The notes: generated from the sequence alone by a model not told the origin. A stretch of 35,625 bases of DNA from Candidatus Woesearchaeota archaeon (GCA_016180135.1 JACPBV010000021.1:1-35625); one strand, 5' to 3'; shown: positions 22,221-30,601, counted from the stretch's first letter. A program made the numbers and translations.

Positions 22221-24383
22221 ATGGCTAGGGATTTCCTGAGGAGGTTTACACTTTTTGTGAAAGTTCCTTTAATCTTTGTTTTTAGCTCGGCGCTGCTTCT
22301 CCTTTTCCTCACTTCTGCGGAGGCTAAGGAAGGGCATATCAAGCTGCTTGCTGTCAAAGAGGCGGGAAGCGGATTTGAGGGGGCATTGGCTGACCTTTTT
22401 CTTGAGATCAGGCCTGGCACCGGAAGGGTCTTTCTGGACACCTTTCCCCTGACAAAAGCAGAAACACAGATATCGGTGCGCTTCGCAAAGCAGGTTGCAT
22501 GCGATTATCTTGAGGTAAACTGCGCGCAGTTTGATTTCTTTTATACTATACGGGCAGAGTCTTCTATCATTGCAGGGCCATCGGCAGGGGCAGCAGTCAC
22601 CCTTTTGACAATCTCTCTGCTTGACGGCACCCCCCTGAATAAAAGAATGGGAATCACCGGCACAATCAATTCTGGCGGCCTGATCGGCCCCGTAGGAGGG
22701 ATAAAAGAGAAGATTGATGCGGCAGATGATGCAAAGCTGACAACTGTGCTTATCCCTTCCGGGGAAAGATACAGCCTGGATGATGGCTATAGGACAGGCA
22801 AAGAATATTTAACGGAGCGTGGAGAAGAAACTGGGAATGGCGAGGATATAAGAGATGGAGAAGAAACTGGGAGTGGGGGGGAGATAGTGAGTGGAGGGGA
22901 AACAGGGAGTGGAGGGGAAACAGGGAGTGGGGGGGAAACAGGGAGTGGGGGAGAGACAGGGAGTGGGGGAGAGACAGGGAGTGGAGGGGAAATAAGAGAT
23001 AGGGAAAACCCCCTTAATTCTAAAAACGGCACTTTAGAATCCAACATCACTGATTCAGGATCAAACGTCACCAAAAAGGATAATGCAACATCTCCGGGCA
23101 ATGCCACTCTTGACCTTGTGCTCTATGGAAAGAGCAAAGGCATCCATGTCGTTGAAGTAAGCGACATCACTGAGGCGCTTGCAGCATTCACCGGGACTTC
23201 AATGAAGTATGAGAATATCACCATCTCACCACAGGAAGATTACCGGGAGACTATGCGTTTCCTTGCTGACTCGCTCTGCAACAGGACAAAAAAATTCCAG
23301 AAAGATCTTGAGGCCAAAAAGGTAAGCAGGGTGAATGAGACGTTCGCTGCGCTTATCAACTTCAGCAATCAGGCTCAGGCAAATTACCGGGAAGGTGAGT
23401 ATTATACTGCAGCATCTTTCTGTTTCACTGCAAATGTCCGGGGGTCTTTCCTGCTGGGGCTCCTTGACAGGCCCAATGCAACTGAGTTTGAAAAAACGCT
23501 GGCCCTGCTTGACCGGAATATCCAGAAGCTCAGGAATATCCTTGAGTCAAGGGATAAAAAGACCATAACGGATCTTGAGGCCTTCATCATCGTCTGGGAG
23601 CGCCTCCTGGAAACCACCGACAGGAAGGAATCTATCGGTTCATATCCTGCTGAAGCGGAAAAGCTCTACCAGGCTGCGTATGCGCATGAGAGAGTCTTAT
23701 CAGCATATTCATGGTATAAATTTTTCGACCACCGGGGAAAGAAGGCAACTATCAATCCTGCATCTGTCAGGCAGTCCTGCGAGCAGAAGCTTGCGGAAGC
23801 CGATGAAAGATTCCAGTATGTCCAGCTGTTCTATCCCGGCCTGCCTTTGGAGCAGACCAGGAAAGGCATTGAGGCTGCAAGGCAGGATCACCGGCGGAAG
23901 GAATTCGAGCTCTGTCTTTTCAAGGCGACGCAGGCTAAAGCTGAAGCGAATGTCATCTTAGGTGTGAGCGGAATAGAAGCCTCAAAAGTGGATACCCTTG
24001 TCGAGAAGAAACTCTCGATCGCAAAAAGAGTGATACACCGGCAGATACAGAAGGGTAACTTCCCCATCTTGGGATATTCCTACTATGAGTATGCATCCAA
24101 CCTCCTTCCGACGGACACCTACAGCGCTTTGCTGTTTGCCGAATATGCGCTGGAGATGAGCAATCTTGACATCTATTTCAGGAACCATCAGGATACAAAA
24201 GGCAGTTTCCCGGGCTTTTTTAGCGAGATTGATTCACGGGCATTCGCCTTCCTCAGCTTAGGCTTGTCTCTCGGGATAGCACTATCGCTCGTTTTTATCA
24301 TATCCAGGAACCATAGAATGGCAAAACGAATGTATGGGAGTGGAAAAAAACCTCATGGAAGAACAGCGCAAAAACATGAATGA
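22221..24383 (+). CDS. Membrane-anchored Lon-type serine protease homologue
   Basis: The 720-residue product begins with a signal peptide or anchor (15-35) and ends with a membrane helix (about 682-702), leaving a large extracytoplasmic part. Residues 40-185 form a Lon-type (S16-like) protease domain with Ser121 in AGPSAGAA and Lys162 in GGIKEKIDAA, the Ser-Lys dyad. There is no ATPase domain, as in the archaeal stand-alone secreted Lon-like group (COG1750). A G/S/E/T repeat (about 205-258) follows, then a helical region. Substrates are unknown. Its end overlaps the next open frame by 50 bases, suggesting co-expression with the TMTC-like protein. Confidence 0.85.
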   Translation: MARDFLRRFTLFVKVPLIFVFSSALLLLFLTSAEAKEGHIKLLAVKEAGSGFEGALADLFLEIRPGTGRVFLDTFPLTKAETQISVRFAKQVACDYLEVNCAQFDFFYTIRAESSIIAGPSAGAAVTLLTISLLDGTPLNKRMGITGTINSGGLIGPVGGIKEKIDAADDAKLTTVLIPSGERYSLDDGYRTGKEYLTERGEETGNGEDIRDGEETGSGGEIVSGGETGSGGETGSGGETGSGGETGSGGETGSGGEIRDRENPLNSKNGTLESNITDSGSNVTKKDNATSPGNATLDLVLYGKSKGIHVVEVSDITEALAAFTGTSMKYENITISPQEDYRETMRFLADSLCNRTKKFQKDLEAKKVSRVNETFAALINFSNQAQANYREGEYYTAASFCFTANVRGSFLLGLLDRPNATEFEKTLALLDRNIQKLRNILESRDKKTITDLEAFIIVWERLLETTDRKESIGSYPAEAEKLYQAAYAHERVLSAYSWYKFFDHRGKKATINPASVRQSCEQKLAEADERFQYVQLFYPGLPLEQTRKGIEAARQDHRRKEFELCLFKATQAKAEANVILGVSGIEASKVDTLVEKKLSIAKRVIHRQIQKGNFPILGYSYYEYASNLLPTDTYSALLFAEYALEMSNLDIYFRNHQDTKGSFPGFFSEIDSRAFAFLSLGLSLGIALSLVFIISRNHRMAKRMYGSGKKPHGRTAQKHE
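22865..22990 (+). repeat. In-frame 18-bp tandem repeat in the Lon-like protease gene
   Basis: About seven copies of GGGAGTGGAGGGGAAACA-like units encode repeated GSGGET hexapeptides as a flexible acidic linker after the protease domain. Copies are nearly identical, as in replication-slippage repeats. Confidence 0.85.
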
Positions 24384-26361
24384 GGCAAATATGCGGGAAA
24401 CCTTTATCTCCGAAACAAGTCCGCAAGAAGCAAATGTTCTGGAAACAAATAGAGATGAAGATAGTCTGGAAGAAACAAATGTGCAAGATACGCACAGAGA
24501 GGAAGATAGTCTGGAAGAAACAAATGTTCGGGAAACAAACAGAGAAGAAACCAGTCTGGAAGAAACAAATGTTCTGGAGACAAATAGGGGGGAAGCCAGC
24601 ATACTCAATGAAGAGAAGTTGCAAAAAAAAGACAGCAGACAACCAGTTGATATGAAAGATTCAGGCACCCATTATCTGCCCTTCTTGCTGATTGCAGCTG
24701 TGATAGTAATCGCCTACGGAAACTCTTTTCTCAATGACTTTGCCTTTGATGACCATATCTTCATTCTCGGAAATCCTGAGATCAGAGATTTTTCAAGCAT
24801 CCCAACATTTTTTTCTCAGGATGTTGACGGGCTCTACCGGCCGCTGCGGCAGGCGCTTTACACGTTCAGTTTTGCCCTCTGGGGAGAAAACACGTTTGGA
24901 TACCACCTCCAGTCCCTGCTCTTCCATCTTGCAAACACTTTTTTACTTTTCCTCATCGCCCATTCCCTGACAGCAGATTCAAAAAAATATAAATCAGCTG
25001 CGCTGATTGCTGCTCTCCTCTTTGCAGTTCATCCTATCCATACAGAAAGAGTCACCAATATGACTGCGGGATTTGACCAGCTGGGAATACTGCTCTTTCT
25101 TGGCGCTTATTACCTGTTCATCCTGTTCAGGAAAACCAGCAAAATGAAATTTTTTATCACGTCGCTTCTGCTCTTTCCCCCTGCGCTGCTGGCTTCAGAA
25201 GAAACCATCACACTCCCCATCATGATGCTCCTCTATGACCTCTTCTTCTTCCGGAAAGAAGCCGAAAAGAGCATGAAACAACCGTGGGCTGCCTATCTTC
25301 CCTTCGTGATTATCGCCGTCTCTTATGTTTTTCTGAGGTTTGGAGTATTAGACATCGGGGCAAGGGCCCAGGGATACACACCCCATACAACATTTTTGAC
25401 CATGATTGCGGCATTTGCGAAATACATCTGGCTGCTGATTTTTCCAGTTGGCCTGACAATCCAGCAGGGGATCTATCTGAAAACCCTTTCTTTTTTTGAG
25501 CCGACTGTGCTGTTATCGTCGGCAGTTTTGCTCCTTGCGCTCGGAAGCGCAGTTTTCTTCTGGAAAAGGAATTCCCTTATCTCATTCAGCATCCTTTGGT
25601 TTTTTATCACCCTGCTTCCAATGGCGAACATCATCCCCATCCAGGTTGTCATCGCAGAAAGATACCTCTACCTTGCCTCTTTCGGTTTTTCCATGCTGGC
25701 AGCGATGGCTTTCAGCAGGATTGCTCAGGCAATCCCTGCTGCCAGAAAAACAATTGCCCTGGTGATCGTTTCCGGGATAGTGATAATTACATTTTCTTTT
25801 CTTACCATCCAGCGGAATTCAGACTGGAGGGATGATCTGACACTCTGGCAAAGCACTGTCCAAGCTTCACCGAGAAGCTCTTTTGCCTATGACAATCTTG
25901 GATTTGCATTAGAAAGGAAAGGCAACATCAAGGCTGCGCTCAGGGCATTCCAGAAGGCAATCGAGCTTGATTCCCAGAATTACCAGGCATACACCAATCT
26001 GGGAGTAGCGTATGTAAAAAATAACCAGTCAACCCCCGGGATAGAGGCATTAAACCGTTCTCTTGCTATCAATCCTGCCTTTTGGAAGACTTACAATTAT
26101 CTTGGGCTGGCGTATCAGCAGATGAACGAGCCCGACAAGGCTTTAGCAGCCTACCAGGATGCTCTGAGGCTGAATCCCCTTGCCTACGAAGCCAGGAATA
26201 ACCTGGGGACGCTCTATGGAAAGTATGGCCGATTTGAGCTGGCTGAGGGAGAGTTTAAGGCTGCGCTGTCCCTCAATCCGCAATTTGCCGACGCAAGATA
26301 TAACCTTGCGCTGATCCAGCAGGCAAAGAAGAGCACTCAGAATTCAAGCGAAAATCCATAG
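24334..26361 (+). CDS. TMTC-like multi-pass membrane protein with TPR repeats
   Basis: The frame gives 675 residues; starts at 24334, 24355 or 24376 are possible because the first 50 bases overlap the protease gene. Residues about 35-90 are 15-residue acidic repeats. About eleven membrane segments follow (about 113-500) with a GT-C-type acidic site, D139-D140 in FAFDDHIFIL, and YRPLRQALYTFSFALWG, a pattern typical of TMTC O-mannosyltransferases and related glycosyltransferases. Residues about 515-665 are at least four TPR units (NLG-x-A and AL-x-LNP words). It probably transfers sugar from a lipid carrier outside the membrane. The activity is by family resemblance. Confidence 0.8.
   Translation: MGVEKNLMEEQRKNMNEANMRETFISETSPQEANVLETNRDEDSLEETNVQDTHREEDSLEETNVRETNREETSLEETNVLETNRGEASILNEEKLQKKDSRQPVDMKDSGTHYLPFLLIAAVIVIAYGNSFLNDFAFDDHIFILGNPEIRDFSSIPTFFSQDVDGLYRPLRQALYTFSFALWGENTFGYHLQSLLFHLANTFLLFLIAHSLTADSKKYKSAALIAALLFAVHPIHTERVTNMTAGFDQLGILLFLGAYYLFILFRKTSKMKFFITSLLLFPPALLASEETITLPIMMLLYDLFFFRKEAEKSMKQPWAAYLPFVIIAVSYVFLRFGVLDIGARAQGYTPHTTFLTMIAAFAKYIWLLIFPVGLTIQQGIYLKTLSFFEPTVLLSSAVLLLALGSAVFFWKRNSLISFSILWFFITLLPMANIIPIQVVIAERYLYLASFGFSMLAAMAFSRIAQAIPAARKTIALVIVSGIVIITFSFLTIQRNSDWRDDLTLWQSTVQASPRSSFAYDNLGFALERKGNIKAALRAFQKAIELDSQNYQAYTNLGVAYVKNNQSTPGIEALNRSLAINPAFWKTYNYLGLAYQQMNEPDKALAAYQDALRLNPLAYEARNNLGTLYGKYGRFELAEGEFKAALSLNPQFADARYNLALIQQAKKSTQNSSENP
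24433..24600 (+). repeat. In-frame 45-bp tandem repeat in the TMTC-like gene
   Basis: Units starting at 24433, 24478, 24523 and 24568 encode NVLETNRDEDSLEET and close variants. The 45-bp period keeps the frame, giving an acidic cytoplasmic N-terminal arm. Confidence 0.85.
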
Positions 26362-26524
26362 CGGGGAAAAAAACCCTAGCAGAGCCCTGCGGCCCTGCCG
26401 GGAAAAGAGGTGATAGATTACTATCAAGAGTTTCTGAGGGGCAGGTGCTATATAAACTTTTTCCCTGATAATTATTTCGGAGTGGTGACAATTTTTCATT
26501 TTATTGTAGAACGGAGTAGCGACA

Positions 26525-26736
26525 TCTGAGGAGTTTTCTTTGAGGAAAACAGCAAGAACGTCAGAGGAGTTTTCTTTGAGGAAAACAGCAAGGGCATCAG
26601 GGGATTTTTCTTTGGGAAGAAGCATCATCTTCAGAGGAGTTTTCTTTGAGGAAAACGGCAAGGGCATCAGGGGATTTTTCTTTGGGAAGAAGCATCATCT
26701 TCAGTGGAATTTTCTTTGAGGAACGCAGCAAGGGCA
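26525..26736. repeat. Tandem 34/36-bp repeats beyond the 3' end of gatB
   Basis: Read on the minus strand, about six units alternate between a TGATGCCCTTGC...TTCCTCAAAG form (36 bp) and a TGAAGATGATGC...CCCAAAG form (34 bp). The 70-bp pair at 26561-26630 is repeated at 26631-26700 with a single change. The first unit begins at the original gatB end. The 34/36 alternation breaks any reading frame, so I see this as non-coding. The remaining bases from 26362 to 26524 hold nothing I can identify. Confidence 0.8.
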
Positions 26737-26844
26737 TCAGAGGAGTTTTTTCAAGAGGGCGTGGACTTCTTTGGGGCCAGCTTTGCCTTTTGTCTTCTTC
26801 ATCACGATACCGACGATAAAGTTCAGGGATTTCTCATTTCCTTA
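26737..26844 (-). pseudogene. gatB: Detached C-terminal tail of gatB behind an in-frame TAA
   Basis: In the same frame as gatB, the TAA at 26844-26842 is followed by 34 sense codons encoding GNEKSLNFIVGIVMKKTKGK then AGPKEVHALLKKLL, and a TGA at 26739-26737. This is the expected end of the GatB tail (YqeY-like) domain, which grips tRNA. A TAT or TAC (Tyr) codon in place of TAA would restore the complete protein. Confidence 0.85.
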
Positions 26845-28041
26845 TTCTTTTACATCAAAAGGGGAATTAATCAGGAGCTCCATGAGCCTCTGGGCAGTTT
26901 TGTCGGTAATCTTCTTCTGCTGGACAAGCTGAAGGATGTCAATAAGGTGGTGCTCTTTGATGGCGGTCTCATGCAGCTTCTTCTTTGCGAAGTTCAAGAC
27001 TCTGGGAAGCTCTCTCCTTACCCATTTTGCGGCAAGCTCCGGGTTGACAGAAGCGGCGACTGACTCAAACATTTCGGCAAGCTCCTTGTCTTTTGAGATG
27101 ATCTTTGCCATCTCTTCAGTGATGCCGTGCTGCTGCTGGAATTTCTCAAGCTTTTCGTGCGCCAATTCCGGCATGGCCTGCTTTATTTTTGCGATGAACT
27201 CGTGGCTAAGGCTGAATGAAACAAGATCAGGGTCAATGATATATCCATATTCCTCCTCGGACTCTTTTTCCCTTAACGGGGAAGTTATCCCTAATTCTGA
27301 ATCCCAGGACCTTGTCTCCTGCCTGAGGGTTTTCCCTTCTTTCGCTTCCTGCTGCTGCCTTGCAACTTCGTAGTTCAATGCACGCTCAATCTCCTTAAAG
27401 CCCGTAATGTTCTTTATCTCCACTCTGCTGTAATTTGATTCCCTGATCGAAATGTTGGCATCTGCCTTGATGATGCATGAATTAATGTCAAAGATCTCAA
27501 GATATTCGAGGATGGTGATAAGCTGTTTCATGAAGTCTCTTGCTTCTCCCGGACTTTCAAGTTCAGGCCTTGTGACTAATTCAAGGAGAGGATTTCCGGA
27601 GCGGTTGTAGTCAACAAGGACATAAGCGCTTTCCCGCATGCCTGAGGGGTGGACCAAAGAGGCAGGGTCCTCTTCCAGATGGAGCCTTGTTATGCCGACA
27701 GATTTTCCTGCCCCTAACGCCAATGAGCCTTCTTTTGCCAACGGAAGCTCATACTGGGAAATCTGATAATTTTTGGACATGTCAGGATAGAAATAGGATT
27801 TTCTTGAAAAGACAAGGTTAGGGGCGATGGCTGATTTCGTGGCCAGGGCAAGCTTAATTGCAGATTCAATGGCTTTTTTGTTGAGGACTGGCTTTGAGCC
27901 CGGATGGCCGAGGCAGATTGGGCAGGTCCTTGAGTTCGGAATGTCTGAACCTGTCCTTTGGCAGGGGCAGAATAATTTTGTTGCTGTATTTAGCTCGATG
28001 TGGATCTCAAGACCGATGACGATGGGGGCGGTGAAGGTCAT
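26842..28041 (-). CDS. gatB: Asp/Glu-tRNA amidotransferase subunit B, truncated by an in-frame stop
   Basis: GatB, with GatA and GatC, converts mischarged Asp-tRNA(Asn) or Glu-tRNA(Gln) to the amides. The 399-residue product has the catalytic cradle with VIGLEIHIEL at 8-17, the zinc cysteines C25, C27, C40 and C43, and the HLEEDPASLVH and DYNRSGNPLLELVTRPE blocks of the kinase-like core. It stops after SPFDVKE, where about 34 further conserved residues remain in the same frame beyond a TAA. The truncated protein would lose part of its tRNA-binding tail. The ATG overlaps the HEPN stop (ATGA), so it is probably translated from that operon. Confidence 0.93.
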   Translation of the reverse strand: MTFTAPIVIGLEIHIELNTATKLFCPCQRTGSDIPNSRTCPICLGHPGSKPVLNKKAIESAIKLALATKSAIAPNLVFSRKSYFYPDMSKNYQISQYELPLAKEGSLALGAGKSVGITRLHLEEDPASLVHPSGMRESAYVLVDYNRSGNPLLELVTRPELESPGEARDFMKQLITILEYLEIFDINSCIIKADANISIRESNYSRVEIKNITGFKEIERALNYEVARQQQEAKEGKTLRQETRSWDSELGITSPLREKESEEEYGYIIDPDLVSFSLSHEFIAKIKQAMPELAHEKLEKFQQQHGITEEMAKIISKDKELAEMFESVAASVNPELAAKWVRRELPRVLNFAKKKLHETAIKEHHLIDILQLVQQKKITDKTAQRLMELLINSPFDVKE

Positions 28042-28418
28042 TTTTTAACACTTTCTTCTATCATCCTGGAAATTTCAGTGTGGTGTTGCTTCACTATATT
28101 TAAAATATTTCTTACATTCTCTTTATTCAGTATGATAAATTTAGAAGCTCTTCCATAATCAGCCTGAACACGCAAGTCATAACTTTCGTCGTATACTCTT
28201 TTTAATTCTGGCTTAAGGGAGCTAAGGTTTGCCTGCAGCCGTGCTCTGCTTTGGGGAGCATTTCCCAGCACTTTGCCCAGATAGGCATACACCGTGCTTT
28301 CACAGGCAACAAATGCCCGATTGGCAGCGGTAAAAAAATCCCCAAACTCTTCCAGATTGTGTTCTGCCGCATCAAGCGCCCGTGCTGCCCTGGCTAAATC
28401 ATCTTTAATGTCAAGCAT
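28038..28418 (-). CDS. HEPN-domain protein (probable toxin partner)
   Basis: The 126-residue, mostly helical product starts at ATG 28418, preceded by GGTGAT, and overlaps the end of the nucleotidyltransferase gene. The all-helical layout, the size and the pairing with a nucleotidyltransferase indicate a HEPN protein of a HEPN-MNT pair. I do not see the usual R-x4-6-H RNase motif in its typical late position; R13-x6-H20 near the start is the only similar spacing. It may therefore be inactive or divergent. The stop overlaps the gatB start. Confidence 0.7.
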   Translation of the reverse strand: MLDIKDDLARAARALDAAEHNLEEFGDFFTAANRAFVACESTVYAYLGKVLGNAPQSRARLQANLSSLKPELKRVYDESYDLRVQADYGRASKFIILNKENVRNILNIVKQHHTEISRMIEESVKK

Positions 28419-29325
28419 TCCAATCACCAATCACCGTATCCAGATATAATTCATGCAAAAAGCCGCCCCATTCTTCAATCTTTTGTTTTGCATTCAGTTT
28501 CCTGATGCTTTCCAGAAACTTTCCACTCCTGAGTTTTTCCACAGCATCACCCCTTCCCTGCACTGCCAGGTATTGGTTATTCTTTTCCGACAGAGCGAAA
28601 AATTCAAGTCTTTTTTTAAGATTGTCTAAGACAGCATTTGCAGTCTCAATGTCTCCCCGCACATAGTTGCTTAATGCCGCCCTTTGCCTCCCGATAAACC
28701 AGAGCACTCTTGCAGAAATATCTTCTTTTGAACTTTTTCCAAAATATTTTTTCATGAAGCGCATGGCGTTGTCATGCCCATGCACCACTATCCCATTGAG
28801 GAAAGCATCCCTTGCCAATGCATCTCCTTCCAGGTCTTTTTCCCCGCACAATTGAAGATGGAGCTTCTTCCCAATAATTCCCTCAATCTCGGCAGCCACC
28901 CCCTCAACTTCTTTTTCCTTATCGGTCATAACCAATACATCAATATCGCTTTTTTCCGTCGCTTTTCCCGTCAGCTGGGAACCAAACAAAACAATAAGTT
29001 TTGCGATCGCATGCGCTTTCTCCCCCAGCAAAATGACAGAAGCGGCCACATCGCCAGCCAATGCGCTCAGGCGCCTGCTGTCAAAAGCCTGCCTCAAGAG
29101 AAGGGCTGCATCATTTTTAAGATTGAATTTGATTAATTTTGCCTTTCCAACCCTCTTTACCACTATATAATTTGCTTCTGCCATATTGCGAATAGCATCT
29201 GATGCTGCGCCATTCCCAACCCCTGCTACTGTGATAAGGGCGCTCTCCATATATTCTCCGAGAGGGTTGCCCATAAGGATGCTGAGCAGCTTTATTGCAG
29301 TTTTTGAGCCGAGGAGGTTTTCCAT
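28411..29325 (-). CDS. Winged-helix nucleotidyltransferase (MNT, probable antitoxin)
   Basis: The 304-residue product has an N-terminal winged-helix DNA-binding domain (about 1-75), then a nucleotidyltransferase domain with VLFGSQLTGKATEKSDIDVL at about 112-131, where G115-S116 and D127/D129 form the catalytic signature. A helical C-terminal domain of about 110 residues follows and may itself be HEPN-like. In this type the DNA-binding domain is likely to repress its own operon. It overlaps the HEPN gene and is the first gene of a group running into gatB. Confidence 0.85.
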   Translation of the reverse strand: MENLLGSKTAIKLLSILMGNPLGEYMESALITVAGVGNGAASDAIRNMAEANYIVVKRVGKAKLIKFNLKNDAALLLRQAFDSRRLSALAGDVAASVILLGEKAHAIAKLIVLFGSQLTGKATEKSDIDVLVMTDKEKEVEGVAAEIEGIIGKKLHLQLCGEKDLEGDALARDAFLNGIVVHGHDNAMRFMKKYFGKSSKEDISARVLWFIGRQRAALSNYVRGDIETANAVLDNLKKRLEFFALSEKNNQYLAVQGRGDAVEKLRSGKFLESIRKLNAKQKIEEWGGFLHELYLDTVIGDWNA

Positions 29326-29346
29326 AGGATAAGAGAAGGCCAGTCC

Positions 29347-29356
29347 ATATTTAAAC
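29347..29356 (-). promoter_or_regulatory. TATA box for the nucleotidyltransferase-HEPN-gatB group
   Basis: GTTTAAATAT on the minus strand lies 22-31 bp before the ATG at 29325. The 40 bp beyond it carry near-repeats of GGGATGT, which could be regulator sites. Confidence 0.6.
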
Positions 29357-29426
29357 TTTCCTATTTTTAGGGGATGTTCCCTATAATCAGGTGTTGGTCC
29401 CTGAAATTAAGGGATGTCCTTATTTC

Positions 29427-30029
29427 TTACAAATCCGGATTCTCAAAAGCATAAATATCCTCAAGGAATTCTTCTTTGGCATTTTCCAGGACGTTGAAGG
29501 CTACGGGGCATATCTGGGCGTTTTTGATGAGCAGCCCGCTTTTTTCCCTCTGAAACGATGGATGCAGGAATGAGCAGCATGCTCCCTTGTTCGGACAAGG
29601 AAGCTTGAATTCAACTTCTTTTACAATCTCATCTAATCTGCTCAGGTCTGCGTCTGTCTCAAGCAAGAATTTCAAGAACGCTTCATTATCCTTCCTGATG
29701 GGGCTGCTTAAGCAATGGCGCTTTATGCTGTCTAAGTCAGCATACATAATCTGGGCTTCTTCGGGGAAATAAAGAGCATTAAAGCAGTCATCGCACATCC
29801 CATCATGCCAGTCTCGGTTGTGGGCTGAAATTTTTTTATCGCATTTTTTGCAGTTATACTTCACCTCTTCGTCATGCTTCATATTGAAGGTGCGCATGTT
29901 CTGGCCCATTTCCCGGGAGCCCATTGTTTGCCCAAAATAGCCTTTTGCCCAAAACTGGCCATTCTCCTGAAAACTTCTGTTCTCGTGCACCGAATCCTGG
30001 ACGGGAAGCTTTTTCTGCTCTTCAGCCAT
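29427..30029 (-). CDS. Cysteine-rich zinc-binding protein of unknown function
   Basis: The 200-residue product starts at ATG 30029, which overlaps the stop of the upstream gene; a longer frame beginning at 30353 is only that gene read out of frame. The first 50 residues are glutamine/glycine-rich. Residues about 60-85 form a treble-clef-like zinc site with CKKC and, after a spacer containing two histidines, CDDC. A second cysteine group (CPNKGACC and a later CP) lies near 145-175. I do not recognise the family. It ends the group that starts at or before aRNase J. Confidence 0.7.
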   Translation of the reverse strand: MAEEQKKLPVQDSVHENRSFQENGQFWAKGYFGQTMGSREMGQNMRTFNMKHDEEVKYNCKKCDKKISAHNRDWHDGMCDDCFNALYFPEEAQIMYADLDSIKRHCLSSPIRKDNEAFLKFLLETDADLSRLDEIVKEVEFKLPCPNKGACCSFLHPSFQREKSGLLIKNAQICPVAFNVLENAKEEFLEDIYAFENPDL

Positions 30030-30420
30030 TGTTTTTCTTTTTGCTCCCAATTTTCTCGTTGGCTTTATTCCTGAATTCCACCATGCTGTTAATTTTTTCG
30101 ACGACCATCTCCTGAGCCGCATCGTCCAGCAAGGGAAGGATGATATCGAGGCCCATCCTGATGCCATCAACAAAGGTATTGAACCCGAAATTTTCCTTTG
30201 AATCTTTGGGCAATGGCAGGTAGTTTTCCAGGACAGAATCATAATATGCCAATCCCAAATCTTCTGCGCGCTGCTCATTCTGCTTCCAGATTGATTTAAC
30301 GGTGTCGTTGCCCAACATCCTTTTGATAGTCTCTTCATCAGATCCCCTATCAAGAAAATATTGGCAATTGGGGCACACTCTGGCTTCCGATGCCTTTCCG
30401 CATATCCTGCAAAATCCCAT
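30022..30420 (-). CDS. Small zinc-ribbon protein with helical C-terminus
   Basis: The 132-residue product has an N-terminal zinc ribbon, C4-x2-C7 and C16-x2-C19, followed by a helical domain (about 25-120) and a lysine-rich end. The ATG lies two bases after the SEC-C frame and its stop overlaps the next gene, so translation is coupled through this cluster. Function unknown; association with aRNase J suggests a role in RNA metabolism, which is only inference. Confidence 0.75.
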   Translation of the reverse strand: MGFCRICGKASEARVCPNCQYFLDRGSDEETIKRMLGNDTVKSIWKQNEQRAEDLGLAYYDSVLENYLPLPKDSKENFGFNTFVDGIRMGLDIILPLLDDAAQEMVVEKINSMVEFRNKANEKIGSKKKNNG

Positions 30421-30422
30421 TT

Positions 30423-30594
30423 TCAGTAAACGATTGGTTTAAGTTTCTTCACTTCGTCCAGAGCAACTTCAACATTTTTAGGGCTTATGGCTTTCCGAAT
30501 ATCTATACCGATGCAGCACCATTTGTATTCCTTTCCGGAGCCGCAGTGGCATGGTCCGTTCCTGAGGAGTTTGATGAAAAATCACCTTATTCAT
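30423..30594 (-). pseudogene. SEC-C zinc-motif small protein, frameshifted at a homopolymer
   Basis: On the minus strand, ATG at 30594 gives MNKVIF and then goes out of frame at a run of five T (A5 at 30577-30581 on the plus strand). With four T the frame continues as IKLLRNGPCHCGSGKEYKWC and onward to the TGA at 30425-30423, a 56-residue protein. CHCGSGKEYKWCC is the SEC-C zinc motif, known from the SecA tail and many small proteins. The motif frame has no start codon of its own. A sequencing error, a real frameshift or slippage are all possible. Confidence 0.7.
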
Positions 30595-30601
30595 GCCCAA
30601 T

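Noticed and set aside
26344..26667. 107-codon minus-strand frame between the TMTC-like gene and gatB
   Set aside because: It is made by the tandem repeats and runs into plain intergenic sequence; the repeat periods do not preserve a frame.
26525..26740. CRISPR-like array of 34-36 bp units
   Set aside because: Units are directly abutting copies of each other with no unique spacers, and no cas gene is nearby; it is a tandem repeat.
26842..26844. Recoding of TAA as a sense codon
   Set aside because: TAA ends other well-identified genes here (for example 5024-5026 and eL41), so genome-wide reassignment is unlikely; damage or a sequence error in gatB is simpler.
30030..30353. N-terminal extension of the cysteine-rich gene at 29427-30029
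   Set aside because: The extension is the zinc-ribbon gene read in another frame; the ATG at 30029 overlaps that gene's stop and gives a natural start.
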